Assembly: GCA_026874595.1 (NCBI GenBank) | Contig: CM049313.1 | Coordinates: forward strand, 76,066,659 to 76,130,658 | Length of the DNA: 64,000 nt | From: Sipunculus nudus | Lineage: Eukaryota; Annelida; Sipuncula; Golfingiida; Sipunculidae | Reading direction: 5' to 3' | Program-made: the position numbers and the translations under genes | Notes under the pieces: generated by a model | What the model saw: only the letters and a program-made list of their open reading frames with translations | Database searches by the model: none | What the model was told of the DNA's origin: nothing | In this document: positions 37,886 through 50,760 of the stretch, in pieces | Layout of the letters: every line of letters starts with the position of its first letter | How positions within the stretch are numbered: the first letter of the stretch is position 1

Positions 37886-40800
37886 TACTGGTATTCTTTC
37901 TTGCATGGCATTTATTGTTAGGGAATATTTAAGCAGTAGTGTTATAGTATTTTTGTGTGTATGGTTTTCACCTGAGTTAATCTCATGCTTTGCTAATGTT
38001 TATCTCTGTACTTAAGGAATCACATGCTGGTGGTAACTAGACCTCCTCTCACCTTAAGACTTTTTTTCAAAAGGGAGGCTTATTTTCAAGTGCAGTCGCT
38101 TAAATGAAAAAAAGCAAGTATTTTGTCTGGAACACTGGCTAATTAAGGTATCATACCTTCAGCAAGAGTGACATGAAACATATGATTGACTTTCAGTCAT
38201 AAATACATATTATTTGTGCCAGTATTTTAATATCTTGATTTATATATCAAATATGATTAAATTTTTTCCCCTCATCTCTGGTATAGGATACGCCTGGGTA
38301 AAAGTTCTCAAAGTTGTGTTCACATGAGGCGATTCTCTTTTGATTGGCCCTCTGTGTAAAAAATGGATATTCTGGTTGTTCTCCAAATGCTAATAAATCT
38401 CCTATGAGTAATATGACTCTGAAGCTGACCTAATTTTTGCAACCATAATATCACAGAGCATATCCCTTGAGTGAATCAAGCCCCAATCCTGGCCAGACAC
38501 AGGATTACAGGGTTTGACAGAAAGAAGAGAAACCAGGGCCTGTTTCTAGAATTCATGTCACATGTGTAATAGAGACTTTGCTTTGGCAGGTGCCCTCTCC
38601 TTGAATGATCCGTGTCTAGACATTTGCCCTGTGTCCAGATCCTAGTGTATTTATTCAAAAATCAATTTTGTATTAGACTGTCGGGTTTAAACATTCTCTG
38701 ACATGTGGTGCAGTAATTGCCCAGAGAAATCTCGTAATAAATTACTTTACTTTCTGAGATTATATGTATTCGTTATACATTGGATTTTTATTTGAGACCT
38801 ATCTCTGATGGTTTTAGCTCAGGTGCCAGGTTTTGAAATTGTATCAAATGTTTGACTGGAATATTTGTATAAAATATGTATATGACCTATGAATCAATCA
38901 TTTGTTTATTCAAATATGTTATTCTTTGATACTTTTGTTACTTGCATTATAGACTGAATTATATCAGTAATGAACACTTTTGGAGGAAATCAAGAAATAA
39001 CAAATGTCTTAATGTACAAAAGGTAAAGATGGTTCAGAGGAAATATTTTCAGTTGATAAATACCAGAAGTTCCATGGATATCCGATTAATTACAGATTAA
39101 GATGAATTAAGTTGTGATGATAAAAATCAATAACATGATGATAAAGAACTAGACAGCAATGTTCATGAAAAAAAATTTAAATTTATTGCATGTTCATCAG
39201 GAATAGCAACCTTGAAAGAAGATGGACAAATGATTAAAAGAAATAAATGAATGATTACAAATTATACCATTAGACACTGTTACCTTAGAATTATTTATTG
39301 GCAAAGAAAAAAGGCTGAGGAATTTGTTTCAGACACAAAATAAGGATAATAAGTTGAACAGTATTTTGTTAATTATTTGTGTAACATGAAAGAAAATAAG
39401 TTAAATATAAAGTAAAAAATTACAAGTGCATGGGTGAAAGTTACCATGTTAATATCAAGGACTGGTTAATTAATTTGGCCGAGTGGATTATTTATACGGC
39501 TTTAACAACCCTAGTTACCATACTTATATACTTAAGGGATACTTCCTCCCCTAGCCTCGAGGTAGAATATGTGTTTGTATCCTTCCTTGTATTAAATTAT
39601 ATGCCCTGAGAACAGGAAGGCCGGATCTCACTACCAAGTTTACCTGTTGCCATAGTAAATCCTGAACCTAATTGGATGCCTGATGGGGGCACTTGCTCCT
39701 CCGATGGTCCAGCCCTCCCTTAATTTACAAAAAAAAAATACTTGTTTGTGGTAAATTCTCTTTAACTTGCTACCTGTCCTGAACTGTTTATTGCTGATGT
39801 CATCACTGATTGCACTTTATATAAAATAAAGTTTTGCTTAAGTTTTAATGCTTCACAGAGATTTCATTTCTGGGAAAATTGTGAATATATTAAGCATGCT
39901 GGAGGACAGACATGCTGACCAGGATCACCAAGAATTCTTGTTCTTTTCTGGATAGATAAGAATTCCTCATGTCCAGGCAGAACAAACCCATTGAGCTAAT
40001 ATGATACCAAGATGACTGCCAGGACACTGAACTTGCCAGTCATGGATCTGTCTTCCAGGAAATTCCAGGTGATTCTATTTCTAGAGTTTACAGCACATTA
40101 TTAAAAATGTCTCAGGCAGGTGCAGGCATTCAATCTTGACTTAACACTTGTGGAAACAGAATCACTTCAGACTGATGGACTTACAACACAAAGCTAGTTA
40201 AAAGTGTACTTTGGCTGTTACGCTTAACACAGGGTGAAAATGGACTCAGTAGGTCGTTGAATCAATATAGAGAGCTGAAATTTGACTAATTTGTGACAAG
40301 AAATATGTTGAAAAGCATGCATCCATAGATTGGTAATAAAAAAATCCATTTAGTTGATGTATTAATTTGATGTTTATTAAGTGAAGTTGTAAACCTATAT
40401 TTATTATACGTATATATTTCAAATATCTGTTTCTGATCATTGAACATCAGTTTTTGGCTTGGGATACAGGATTGCATTGCATCAGAAATACTGCAGCACT
40501 CTCATCAGCTATTATTCTTTTATCTAAGCTGATTCATGTCTTGAAAAGTGTACAGGGCATTCAGCCAGTTTGAAAATTAATCTGGAGTTCTAGGTAAATC
40601 TTCAGGATTCCAGCATTGGCTTAATACGTTCTTAGTGTGATGAAGGTCATGAATAAATTAATATAACAGATTTTTCAGTAAAGTTTGTGTCCCTGTAACT
40701 GGACATAAATAAATGTAATTGTAATTTGTTACACCACACAGATAGTATCTCCAGTATTTGATTTGCAAAAGTAATAATATATATTGAGTGAAAAGTTGAT

Positions 40801-41381
40801 AATATGTTTTTTTTTTGCTGCAGAATGTTGCATAGGCTGCCATCACCAGAAATAAACCATGCACTGGACCATTGGTCCTGAAAAAACAAATTGATATTTG
40901 ATAATTGAATGAGACATAAAGATTATCAGTGTTTTCTAAGGCATTAGTATTTCCAGTTTTAGACATTTAGTGATCCCTTACCTTTTGTACTGCTCATAGG
41001 GCCAGGTTGTCAAGGTAACCGATCTATGGTATCCTTGGTGACTTAATGGATGAGATAAGCTATTTTGTGAAAAGAAACCAGAGTGCCACTTTATTTCAAT
41101 ATCTGGTTGCTATGGAAACTATATTTGGCAATCAGGCCATGAAAATCCATGAAAATCCTAGCTACTGTGGGCTGAAGTCACCATCAAATCACTCAGTTAT
41201 CATAAATAATAGACATTAACTTCCTTTATTGCAATATATACAGCAGTTACCATTTAGAATAGTCCATATAATAAACTCAGGGATTTGATCTTTAAATTTG
41301 CTGATAATGTTGATTGATACCCATTGGTATTATATCGGAGAGGTGTGAAATGTACCGGGTTGTTATTTGTTGCTCCCTCAG
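37886..41381. other. unassigned sequence
   Basis: No gene was recognised. At 39475-39730 a perfect A-box-like TGGCCGAGTGG begins a less AT-rich block that could be an old tRNA-derived SINE, but no B box was found. Frames of 60-102 codons lack protein features. Confidence 0.35.
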
Positions 41382-41498
41382 TTGGCAAGATGAAAATATG
41401 TCATTTTTTGGCAAGCATCACAGGGTCCCTCGAGACCTGGAAAACTGGGTGCCGAGGTCAGACTGACAAAATAATCAATAACGCTCATCCCATGGTTG
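41382..41498 (+). other. candidate 117-nt internal exon
   Basis: The acceptor ttgttatttgttgctccctcag ends at 41381 and the donor GTTG|gtaagt starts at 41499. Only the phase-1 frame is open through the exon (39 codons, beginning VGKMKICHFLASITGS). It lies in a longer 99-codon frame (41324-41623). The exon is symmetric (phase 1-1), as is one reading of the 2205 micro-exon. The peptide was not recognised. It could instead be conserved non-coding DNA. Confidence 0.3.
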
Positions 41499-42148
41499 GT
41501 AAGTGGGGCAGATTTGATAACCAGTGGAATTCTCCGTTATGTCACTGGGTGAAACATGCCCAGGTTTTTGATGGTAGATGGAATCGTGCATTTCATGTGA
41601 ATTTTGTGGTGCATTGTTTTTGAATGTCATAAGAAAACTATTTGTATTTATAATACATACCAAGTTGTGATAGTGTTGTGGTATATCCCAAAATCACAGT
41701 CTTTTTACCATGAAGAGGATGCACAAGCAAACCTGCTACGTCTCAGTTTCAAGAAGCCTTATGAGTTATAAGTATATTATGAGTTTTAATTATATCCAAC
41801 AGGAAGCACCTGTCAGAATTTATGTATAGATTTAATATATTCACTGCTGGAAATAGGGGAAAGCTGAAGCTCAGTAAATTTTGAAATTGTAGAAAAAAAT
41901 TGTCCAGTGTTTTGCATTGGAGCCTATGAGTGATTCAAAATTAAAATCCAACATTTAAATTCTTCAGGTCATTGTCAGATGCCTCATGGTAAAGCTGGCT
42001 GTGTTTTGAAAATTATGCCATGTTGACCATATTTTCAAAATCACTTGTAGAATTAATCAGTGAGGAAAGATTTTAAACGGCTCACCCACTGAATAACAAA
42101 CATTTATATATCTTGATTCTTTTATTTGCATCCTAAAGTCTGGGTGTA
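41499..42148. other. unassigned sequence
   Basis: Nothing recognisable beyond the tail of the 99-codon frame. Confidence 0.3.
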
Positions 42149-42952
42149 ACCAAGGAGTTTACAGGGATGGAGTATCAAGTGAGAGTCTGGCCGTGTCGGA
42201 TGTTGCTGACAGGGGTCATAAAACTCGCTGCTCAAAGGCACAAAGAGATGCCGCTGATAAGCCCGGTGCTAATTGATACGGCCAAGAGACCCCCCTTCAG
42301 GGTGACTTCGGAACAGCTCATTATAGTGCCGGTATTTTTATAAATATTGTGACAAGGATGTGTAAGTTTCTCCCCAATTTTATCTCAGGTAGTATTTAAT
42401 ATAAATTTTTAAACAATCACAAGTTTGAACACCATATTTTCATATGTGTGGGAAACTTGTGTGAAGCTGTCGTTGCTAATGACGCCTGAGCTATAGCTTG
42501 GCTGTGGTAAATATGGGCGATAATACGAGAACAACGCTGTCAGTGACAGGGGGGGGATAACTCACTGTTATCCATCAAAATGAAAGTCATCCAGTCATAA
42601 GCGTCAAAATTTTTTTTATTGACGGAATACTATAATACATGGCTAATTATTAATATAAGTCAAAAGTGTGTGAACTGATGGAATTTTTTATAATTCCAAA
42701 GTTATTCAGGGAAAGTAAGGTTTACACTTACCTGTCGTCCGTCATGAATCACGGCAGAAGTTGATGTAGAGTGACCGCATCTATCCCAAAATCGATCAAA
42801 TCGATCTCTGCTGCGCCTGACACTGCGGCACAATAGGCGCACAATAGAGTTAATGGGCTTATCATGTCTTAATTGCAATTAGCGCACGACTGACACTCAC
42901 GACCTGGCAGGGCTTCTGACAGTTGTTACTCCATCCCTGTAAACTCCTTGGT
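42149..42952. mobile_element. CpG-rich block bracketed by a 26-bp inverted repeat
   Basis: A perfect 26-bp inverted repeat (42149-42174, starting ACCAAGGAGTTTACAGGG, and 42927-42952) brackets 752 bp that is richer in GC and CpG than its surroundings. GTA flanks both outer edges, a possible 3-bp target duplication. A MITE or other non-autonomous DNA transposon is the simplest reading. The interior has an ATCGATcaaATCGAT repeat (about 42791) and a minus-strand splice donor at 42731. Confidence 0.6.
42732..42860 (-). other. candidate minus-strand exon ending in strong donor
   Basis: On the minus strand the exon ends GGACGACAG at 42732, followed by gtaagtgtaa. One frame stays open for about 50 codons upstream (with RSRDRFDRFWDRC inside) but has no ATG, so a non-coding first exon is as likely. 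The 5' edge given is nominal. Confidence 0.2.
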
Positions 42953-44230
42953 GTAATTAAATATAGTGTCACTGAAGTAAATCAGTGGCCAGTTGTTACA
43001 TGGATATCCAGTTTTACTGTCAGTGCTGTGTACTGAGGGCTTTTTTTTATTATAAACAAGAGCAGACAATTCTGTTTTGAGGAATTTCCTGTAGAAATCT
43101 CTCGAGGGATAATACATGAATAAATGTTTGTGTTGAGCCCGACCTGAATAAAGAACCTGCACTTATTTCTGCAGATCCTGTCTGAATAAAGTGTTCAGGA
43201 AATCAAGGATTTCCTCTGTCAGCTCACACAGTCTTTGATCATACAAAGGTGACTACAGGTAATAATTTTAAAATACAGGTAGTCTTATTTGAAATTTAGC
43301 AAAAATTCTCAGGTATGGTTGTTGATGGATGAGTCTTGTTCAGCTGGTCCAGGTGATTATCAGTTTACAAGCAGATGGGGCTTATAATGGTCTGTCAAAT
43401 TAAGGATCTCTCCATCTGATAAGTAGCCACCTTTGGCCATCATATTATCAAGAATCTATTAGGTCATTCTTAATAAAAAGCTCCTTATTACCAGCTGTGA
43501 TTGTGTCATTATAGCTTATACTACAGGAGCAGCTATTGAAGCTAAGCTGTTCCCTTTTCAGTGTGCTTTTTTCTATCTCATTGGGCCTCGCTTCCCACTG
43601 GGACTAATGATGTTCAGTATCGTCAGTTCGTACATACTTTGATCAACCCATTCTCAGTTTCTGCACTGCCTGCTTTTGTGAGTCAAGTTTAAGTCATGTT
43701 CCTTCAAGATATTGTCTGGTTGCTTTATTGGTCCACTCTCAGTAGTGAACAGAGGTTTCAGCAGCAACTGTCGCAGCCCAGGAACAGTCTGATGGAGTCA
43801 CTTTGGTCAACAGCCTGCTGAAAAGCCCTTTTCCATTTTATTGGTTTGGATTGTTACTGGTCATCCTTCAAAGCCAGAACCTTAGGGAACAAAATCATTG
43901 GCAGAATGTCATTACCAAAATCTGTGGCCATAGAAACATGGACAAATGGTGGCCAAAGGAACATGGACTTTGGACACACTGCAGGACAAGGCTCTTGACA
44001 AACTGGTATGACAAACTAGAGGTGTAGACATAGCTACATACCCCACATGGATCCTAAACCAAATCTCCTTTGTTCCTCTACACCCCACACTACAATACAC
44101 TACAGTCATCCCACACCTCCTCTGTTTTAACCGCTGCTTTGTACAGTAAGATTCTCTGGGTTCCACCACCAGGGCTGGCACAGAGCAAACACCTGTACTC
44201 ACACTACTGAGAGTGTGGTATTGCATTGTG
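42953..44230. other. unassigned sequence
   Basis: No gene recognised. The 74- and 104-codon frames at 43803-44226 overlap on opposite strands. Confidence 0.35.
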
Positions 44231-44354
44231 CATCCAGCTCCTAATTTTAAACATGCAACACTGCTCTCGTTGGTCTGATTCTTAACTCTGTGCCAGAACA
44301 GGTGTAATCAGACCAAAGAGAGTGTGCGTCGCATGTTTAAAATTTGGTGCTGGA
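44231..44354. repeat. foldback (long inverted repeat)
   Basis: Arms of about 50 bp (44231-44281 and 44305-44354) pair with a few mismatches. Shared blocks are ttttaaacatgc, then ctctcg/ctcttt, then tggtctgatt, and the loop is about 23 bp. A transcript would form a stable hairpin. Confidence 0.7.
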
Positions 44355-46288
44355 TACAGAGTTAGACTCCACTGCAGTGTATAACCATTAACTGGAACAA
44401 AGCAGCCCCCAATATTGATAAGTGTTTTTGTCCCTCACCTAGACAAAAAATAATCACCCTATATCACATTGTATATAACCAGGTTAGGTTCAAAAGTGAG
44501 TAGGTCCTTACCCTCCACCAAGGTTCACCAAAATCTTCTTAATACTTTTTGTATCAAGTTGCTAACAGACAAACCAAGGAAAAATTTAATACTTAGCCAT
44601 CTTGATGAGGCATAAAGAAGAGTGAGAATTGGTCTTATAAGAAGTTTGATGTTTGCATTTCTTTGAGTTTACAGAGGGCTATCCAATTTTTAAAAGTGAG
44701 TTTTTTTGTTTTTTTTTGGAGGGGGGGGGGGGGGGGGGAGGGGGATTGCAGAATTTCTTCAATGAAAAAAATATTCATTGCTGTTGAATGTTTTTATGTT
44801 CTTAATTTTTTTAAAGACATAAATGACAAATGGCACTTTTCAGTCAAAAAAACATCATGAATGCATTTATCTTGAGTGTGCTGCAATGGGACCAGCTGTT
44901 TGTTACAAATATTATGAACTTTTACAGTTGGTTTATCATTGACCAGTTGCTGCAGCATGAAAAACCATACCAAAACCTGCACAAGAAGCACAATTTTGAG
45001 TACATATATTTGGATAAATAAGATGCTGAGAGGTATTTTTTTTAATGCTCTAATGGTTTTGCAGGTGATGCTTTATTCTTTGGTCCCAGAGGACCTTGAG
45101 GATCAGTTAAAAAGCTTGTGTAGTGCAAGGGACAATTGATAAGATTGTGTTTTGGCTCAAAGTGTTCCTATGAAATAACAAAACTTAATGCAATAGCACT
45201 GTGTTGTAATGCAACAGGGTTAAATATTGGCAGGGTTAAAAGTTACAAAACAAATGAGATGGAAATTCTGATGACAGTGAAAGACACTGTTATGTTCAAT
45301 ATTAGTATATTTTGGTTTTCTTATATAGTTATCTTTTCAAAGAGTATAAAACTGTCTGTATGAACTCATGTAAGAGACAACAAGATTAAAAACTCAAGTA
45401 TACACCAAAGTATAAAATTAGAAGTTGGAAGGATGCTGAGCTAGACATACAGCAGCTTTAAGGGAATACCTGAATGGACCCCTGTGGTTGTTACATAAGG
45501 AATGTGCTGAGATGATCTGAAATAGAACAGTATATTACAGTTCTTTCATCATTGAAAGTGGCAGTTCAATTTCTGAAGGTGTCTTCAGACTGGGGGGAGA
45601 GATGAGGACTAATGCTAACAGACAAGAGTCAAACCAAAAAATACTCATAAAAAGTTAGTCTCTTCTATTAACACTTTCTGCCTGTGTTCCAAACCAATAT
45701 CCTGTGTGCAAGAACGCTTATTGTAGCCTAATGTAGTTCGCGTGTACCTGTCATATTATAACGGCTATCTGCATTAGTAAGTTGTGAAGGGATCGATGGT
45801 GGGAATTAAGTTGATCAGAACATGTCACGATATTGATGGAGCTGAGTAAGGAGACATGACTGTAAACTCCCTGTGGACTCATCCATGTTTACTCATGAAA
45901 ACTATATGGGATGATCCTGTTTGCTTCCATGTCTGGCACTATTATGTCGCAAGAGAATCTTAGGTATCTTGGTTATTGTCAGCATTTTGGAAATGGCTCA
46001 AAGTTATTTATCTGGATCTTATTTCTGAAAAGATTTTGCTGAAATCCCAGTGTTCAAGTAAATTTAATATATTTATTTATGTATATTTAGTCACTGTAAT
46101 TAATAATTGTAAGTAGTATTAAACAAATACTTGAATGTGGCCATTATTTAGTTGTAAAACTTAGCCATGTAGAGCGTGACTAAATAAGGCCTTAAGGCTC
46201 AGCCTATGAGAGTGGCTTCAATGAAATGGGCCACAATGATTTCATTTTAACCATTGCCATGTTGGGAGTTTGTTTCAGTTAAGTTATA
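44355..46288. other. unassigned sequence with a long G-run
   Basis: A run of G broken by one A lies at about 44719-44745 and could form a G-quadruplex or slip during replication. No gene was recognised. Confidence 0.4.
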
Positions 46289-47187
46289 TTTTTTAGCTCA
46301 GCTGACTATGAATAATCTGAACTATAGTTGTGGTCCTTTGTCCATTGTTCGTTCGGCCATCAGTTAACAGAGAATGTTTTGAAACCGTTGGACCTATGAA
46401 TCTTAAATTTTGCATACAGTTAGATGTCCCCTAAATCTCCAACCATACCGAAAATTGGATCACTAGGACTTTGTTCCTTTGAAATATTAAGGAAAAACCT
46501 CTGTTTTCCATAAAAAAGCTATTGTTACACTTCAAGGCTGCCTTATATCTAAACCATTGATCTGTTTTTTTATCATATTTAGTATTCATATTTTTCCATA
46601 CATTTTCTATTATCATACTAAAAGCTTTTTTTCAGGGATATAATTTTATTAAATCAAGATTCAATTGTTTACCCAAAATTAGATCTGAATTTTGCAATTT
46701 TTTAAAGTTTTTAGCATAAATAAAAAATCAGTCCTTAAATTTTGTCCAAATTAAGCTATGGCACATTTTCCCCCTGTAAGTACTATTGATTTAATTTTCA
46801 CAGCATATATACATAGGGTATTAATCTTTTAAAATCAGAAATTTCAAAGGAATTGATTGAAAAGAGAAGCTTTTATTCAAGTTTTCATTCACCATGTCAG
46901 GTTTTGTTTATATCAAGCCCACCTGGTAGTATAGCCTTCACTTGTGTTATGTAACCCTTTCCAGGCAGCTTGCCTTGGCTCAGCTTGGCCCCTACTATAT
47001 ATATATATTATAGCAGGCTTCCCCTCTGCTGTGTACCCACCCTTCCCCAAGCTGGTGCATAAACAAGATGGATGTTATAATTTTCTGTATTTTATTTATT
47101 CTCATTCTAGGCTATGCTACATTTTAGATTTTGTTTAGTACCAACAGGGTTACAGTGATAAATGTGCACATTTTTGGTTTGAAAGAT

Positions 47188-47193
47188 TTTATT
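47188..47193 (-). terminator. LINE poly(A) signal AATAAA
   Basis: On the minus strand AATAAA lies 14 bases before the 3' end of the LINE at 47174, which closes with a short A-run next to the 14-bp target duplication. Confidence 0.65.
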
Positions 47194-47508
47194 GATACAA
47201 AGAATACAAAAGGCGTACAGTAATGGTAAAAGTATACAAGCAGTGTATCAAAGGGATTTGGGCGCAAGCCGTAGGCTTAGATTTGCCCGTTCCCTTACAA
47301 TAAAACAGACATTAATTCAAAGAGATGACATATATAGGGGTGCATGTAATGAATTGTTAGCAGATGGTAATGGTAAATAAAATGTTAGTATAATATCGTG
47401 TGTGTTTAATGCAATGTTGGTTTGTTGGATGTGATATAATAGAGTTAATGTTGGGGTTTGTATAGTGACTTAATGCTGAGTTTGACCTGGTTGTTAGAGT
47501 ATACTGTT

Positions 47509-48035
47509 TTATGTTTTGAAATGATTTGTCTCTGTAATGTATACTGAGACTAGTTGAAAAATTTTGATATTGTCTGCTTGTTTTAATTTGGTATCTCCAA
47601 GTAATAAAGTTTTAACAGGTAGGTTGGACAGGTATTTCTTTCTATGAGTTGAGTAGAGAGGACATTGAAGAAAGAAATGATTTTCGTCCTCCACCGGATG
47701 ACCGCACAGACAGGACATGGTATCAGATACATGGCGAAGGAATTTGTGATAATTCAGATTACTGCATCTTATCCTTAGTCTTGCGTGTGCAATTTGGGAT
47801 GTTCTTGAACCTGAGTTTAAATATTTTGGTGCTTTGTTGTTGCCAAGTATCTTCCTTTTAAGAGTGTTTGGTGATAATATATATCTTTTTTCTCTATCTA
47901 GTGCATTCCACAGCCTGGTGGTATGAAAGATTCATAGTATAATTCAGTTCTAGCCAAGATAGGTGTGAATGTCAGAGCATCAGAGCGGGTGAAGTGAGAT
48001 TGCGTTTTAGGAGGGGGAAGGAGTATGTAAAGATA
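47509..48035 (-). pseudogene. LINE ORF2 C-terminus with zinc knuckle
   Basis: Beyond the stop at 48036 the same frame reads FTRSDALTFTPILARTEL, then shifts to HTTRLWNALDRE. The final open frame (47718-47509) begins MSCLCGHPVEDENHFFLQC, a CxCx8Hx4C finger typical of the C-terminal end of CR1/Jockey-group ORF2. The finger is thought to bind nucleic acid. Two breaks separate it from the RT. Confidence 0.75.
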
Positions 48036-49253
48036 TTAGGGTACCTCTTTATTTATCATTTTGCGAAAAAGGCATAGCTGGTTTGATTCCCTCCTTTGTT
48101 TGAGTGTTGACCATTTTGTTTCCATATATAATAGATCATGGCTTGTACCTTTTACTCCTCCTGTTACAATTCTAGCTGCCTCCAGTTGTACATTTTCTAT
48201 TTTGTTAGAAAGACTTTTAGACAAGTTGGACCAAACAGTGTTGGCATATTCCAGAATAGGTCTAATGTAGCTGAAGTAAATGTTCTGTAGAGTCCGGTGA
48301 TCTAGTAGGTATTTACATTTTCTAAGAATGATCATTCTTTGGTTAGCTTTAGTAGTTATGTTGTGAATATGTTCATCCCATTTACCATTGGATTGGAAAG
48401 TAATTCCAAGATGTTTGTGACTAGAAGTGGTTTTTATTTTTACATTATTTAAAAATAGATCTGGATGATTTGTTTTAATAATCTGTTTAGAAAATATCAT
48501 GGATTCAGTTTTGTTTGCATTGAAGGTAGATAACCATGTTTTTAACCATTTATATATCTTTTTCAAGTCATCGTCCATCATTTTTGCAGCAGTTGTTGGA
48601 TTTTCGACAGGTAGGAAAATCATGGTGTCGTCTGCAAAGAACCTGACATTGCAGGTCAAGTCATTTGTTATATCATTGATGAAGATTAGAAATAATAATA
48701 GCCCTAGAATAGAACCTTGAGGTACTCCGGCATGGAGTGCTCCCCACTGAGATTCAGAGTTGTCTACGATGACTCTTTTTCTATTAGTGAGATAATTTTC
48801 GAGCCAGAGTATTAATTTTCCCCGAATGCCTTGGGACTGTAATTTGCTAAGCAAACCTCTATGCCAGACTTTATCGAATGCCTTGCTCATGTCGAGATAG
48901 ACAGCTCCGACTTCTTTGTTATGTTTGAGTTCAGTGCATAAGGAGTTGTAAAGATCTGTGAGTTGGTTGACGGTGCAGTCACCTGGTATGAAGCCAGACT
49001 GGTGAGGAGAAATTGTATTATTAATTTTGAAAAAGTTATACATTGGTTTGAATATTATTTTTTCCATGACTTTGCATATGCAACAAGTTAGTGAGATTGG
49101 CCGGCAGATTAAAGGTTTTGATTCATTTCCTTTTTTGTATATTGGTTTCACATTTGCCTTTTTCCATATTGAAGGTAGAGAAGAATGTTTGAATGAGGGG
49201 TTAAAGATTAAGGTAATGGGATATGCTAATTCATTAGAACATTTATTTAACAT
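48036..49253 (-). pseudogene. LINE reverse transcriptase (ORF2)
   Basis: The longest open frame of the window, 405 codons. It copies LINE RNA at the nicked target. RT blocks in order: RPISLTCCICKVMEK (residues 51-65), HQSGFIPGDCTVNQL (84-98), motif A YLDMSKAFDKVWH with catalytic D121, motif B GVPQGS (176-181), and motif C FADD (206-209) with both catalytic aspartates. Motif E-like HLGITF and a thumb region follow. After GVPQGSILG the usual proline is leucine. The frame ends at a stop at 48036, but related sequence continues in the same frame beyond it, so the stop is a mutation. The start ATG is only the first in the surviving frame. Confidence 0.9.
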
Positions 49254-49487
49254 TTATATGGGTGAATATCATCTGGGCCTGGTGCTTTATTTGTGTCAAT
49301 CGATCAAGTTTAAGTAGCCCTGTACTTCGGAAATTTAAAAAACTATCATTAAGCATGTTTTTATTTATGCGTTTCAAGAGGGGAGTGGGTATAGCTGAAT
49401 CATTGATGACGGTTTCTTTAATAAATTGTTGATTGAGGGTTTCAGCTTTAGAAAATGGGGTAACAGCTAGTATTCCATCTTCATTTA

Positions 49488-49793
49488 CTAGGGGGAGGGG
49501 GGTAAAGATTGAGATTGGTTACCTTTTAATAGGGAGTTCACAGTTTTCCACCATTTAGATTTGTTTTGTAAATTGGATTTCAGTTTACAGGCTAGTTCTA
49601 GTGGATAGTTTGTTTTTGCTTTCCTAACTTCATTATTGAAATTGTTTCTTATGATTTTATAACTATTCCAGTGGTCTTCTGTTCTAGTTCTCGTTGCTTT
49701 GTTTCTTGATCGTAGTACTTTTCTTTTGAGAATTTTGAGGTCTTTTGTAAACCAAGGTTTATGTTTGGGTTGAGTAGTCACCTATTTGTTAGG
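49488..49793 (-). pseudogene. LINE ORF2 pre-RT segment
   Basis: It continues from CIPN across the MITE. After one stop the frame (49781 down to 49488) reads HKPWFTKDLKILKRK and then KWWKTVNSLLKG, the PWWT/PWFT-type segment that precedes the reverse transcriptase of CR1/Jockey-group elements. It ends in a G-rich interruption near 49488. The next 230 bases toward the RT are still LINE sequence but out of frame. Confidence 0.8.
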
Positions 49794-50609
49794 TAGTGTT
49801 GGGACGATATGGGTTTTTGATATCATGATAATTATTCAAATTTTATCGTGATATACCGTGATATCGCGATATTTTTAATTATATATAATGGCATTAATAA
49901 GCCTTCAGTAATGATATTTATAACAACCGCCTTTGTTTTGACCTTATACAAGGGGTTAAGTATTAATATCATTTATACCTATTGTGCCAGTACCACAGAA
50001 TGACTCATTCAGTGATGTAAGTTGCATGAAGGTCCTGCAGGTGTTCAAGCTTGAGGCGCGGGAAGTCCTGCCCCCATCATCAAATCATGCTCGTCAGAAC
50101 TTTCCATCAGTTTCCTATAGCTACATAAAAGCCGGAGAATTTTCAGAGAGCGTGTCATACCAATCATGGCTAAATATACCATCCCAATTTTATATGGTAA
50201 AATATGCAACCTGTATGGAATGTTCGATTCAGTTGTGACACTTTCATTTTGACATTTTCGTTCTATGCAATAAAAGCATAAATATGTGAATTTATTGCTC
50301 TTTCATTACAATGTTATTTTGTCCTGGAATTCTGATTCATCCTGCTACTTCCGGACATTTCTGACTAATCCCGAAGTCTGTAAGCACACGGTTTCACCCA
50401 CACGCGTGTATTTAAATACATGTGGTTTATGAAAAGTAATGTGATTCTCTGAAATAAATTTATTTTGAATCTCAAGGGCTTGCTTGTGAACCAAAATCGT
50501 GAACAAAATTGTTATCATGGTATCGCGATAATAGGAAAGTTGACGGTATGATAACCGTAGCTGTCAGATATCGTGATAATACCGTATACCGGTAACCATC
50601 CCAACCCTA
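49794..50609. mobile_element. hAT-like MITE, 816 bp
   Basis: Ends TAGTGTTGGGACGATA and (inverse of the other end) TAGGGTTGGGATGGTTA are terminal inverted repeats. The flanking 8-bp target duplication is TTGTTAGG at 49786-49793 and 50610-50617. The subterminal regions are rich in atcgtgata and atcgcgata. An 84-codon frame inside is not gene-like. It was inserted into the LINE ORF2. Confidence 0.85.
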
Positions 50610-50760
50610 TTGTTAGGTATACATTTGTGGGCTATGTCACTAATTTTTGCGATTAGGTTGTTATATGAATTTTCAATATCTTGAGTTATTAAATCGTTCC
50701 AGTTGGTTTGTGCAAGTAATTGATTCATTTCATCATAGTTTCCTTGAGAGTAATTCCATA
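50610..50760 (-). pseudogene. LINE ORF2 linker segment
   Basis: A short piece between two insertions. One frame reads WNYSQGNYDEMNQLL through to AHKCIPN, the usual region between endonuclease and reverse transcriptase in CR1-like ORF2. It is bounded on the right by the fam1 copy (50761) and on the left by the hAT-like MITE, whose target duplication is 50610-50617. Confidence 0.75.

Noticed and set aside
39475-39730. tRNA gene or SINE at TGGCCGAGTGG
   Set aside because: The A box is good but no B box or cloverleaf could be found, so it is mentioned only as a possibility.
43912-44226. 104-codon minus-strand frame
   Set aside because: No recognisable features; a 74-codon frame overlaps it on the other strand.
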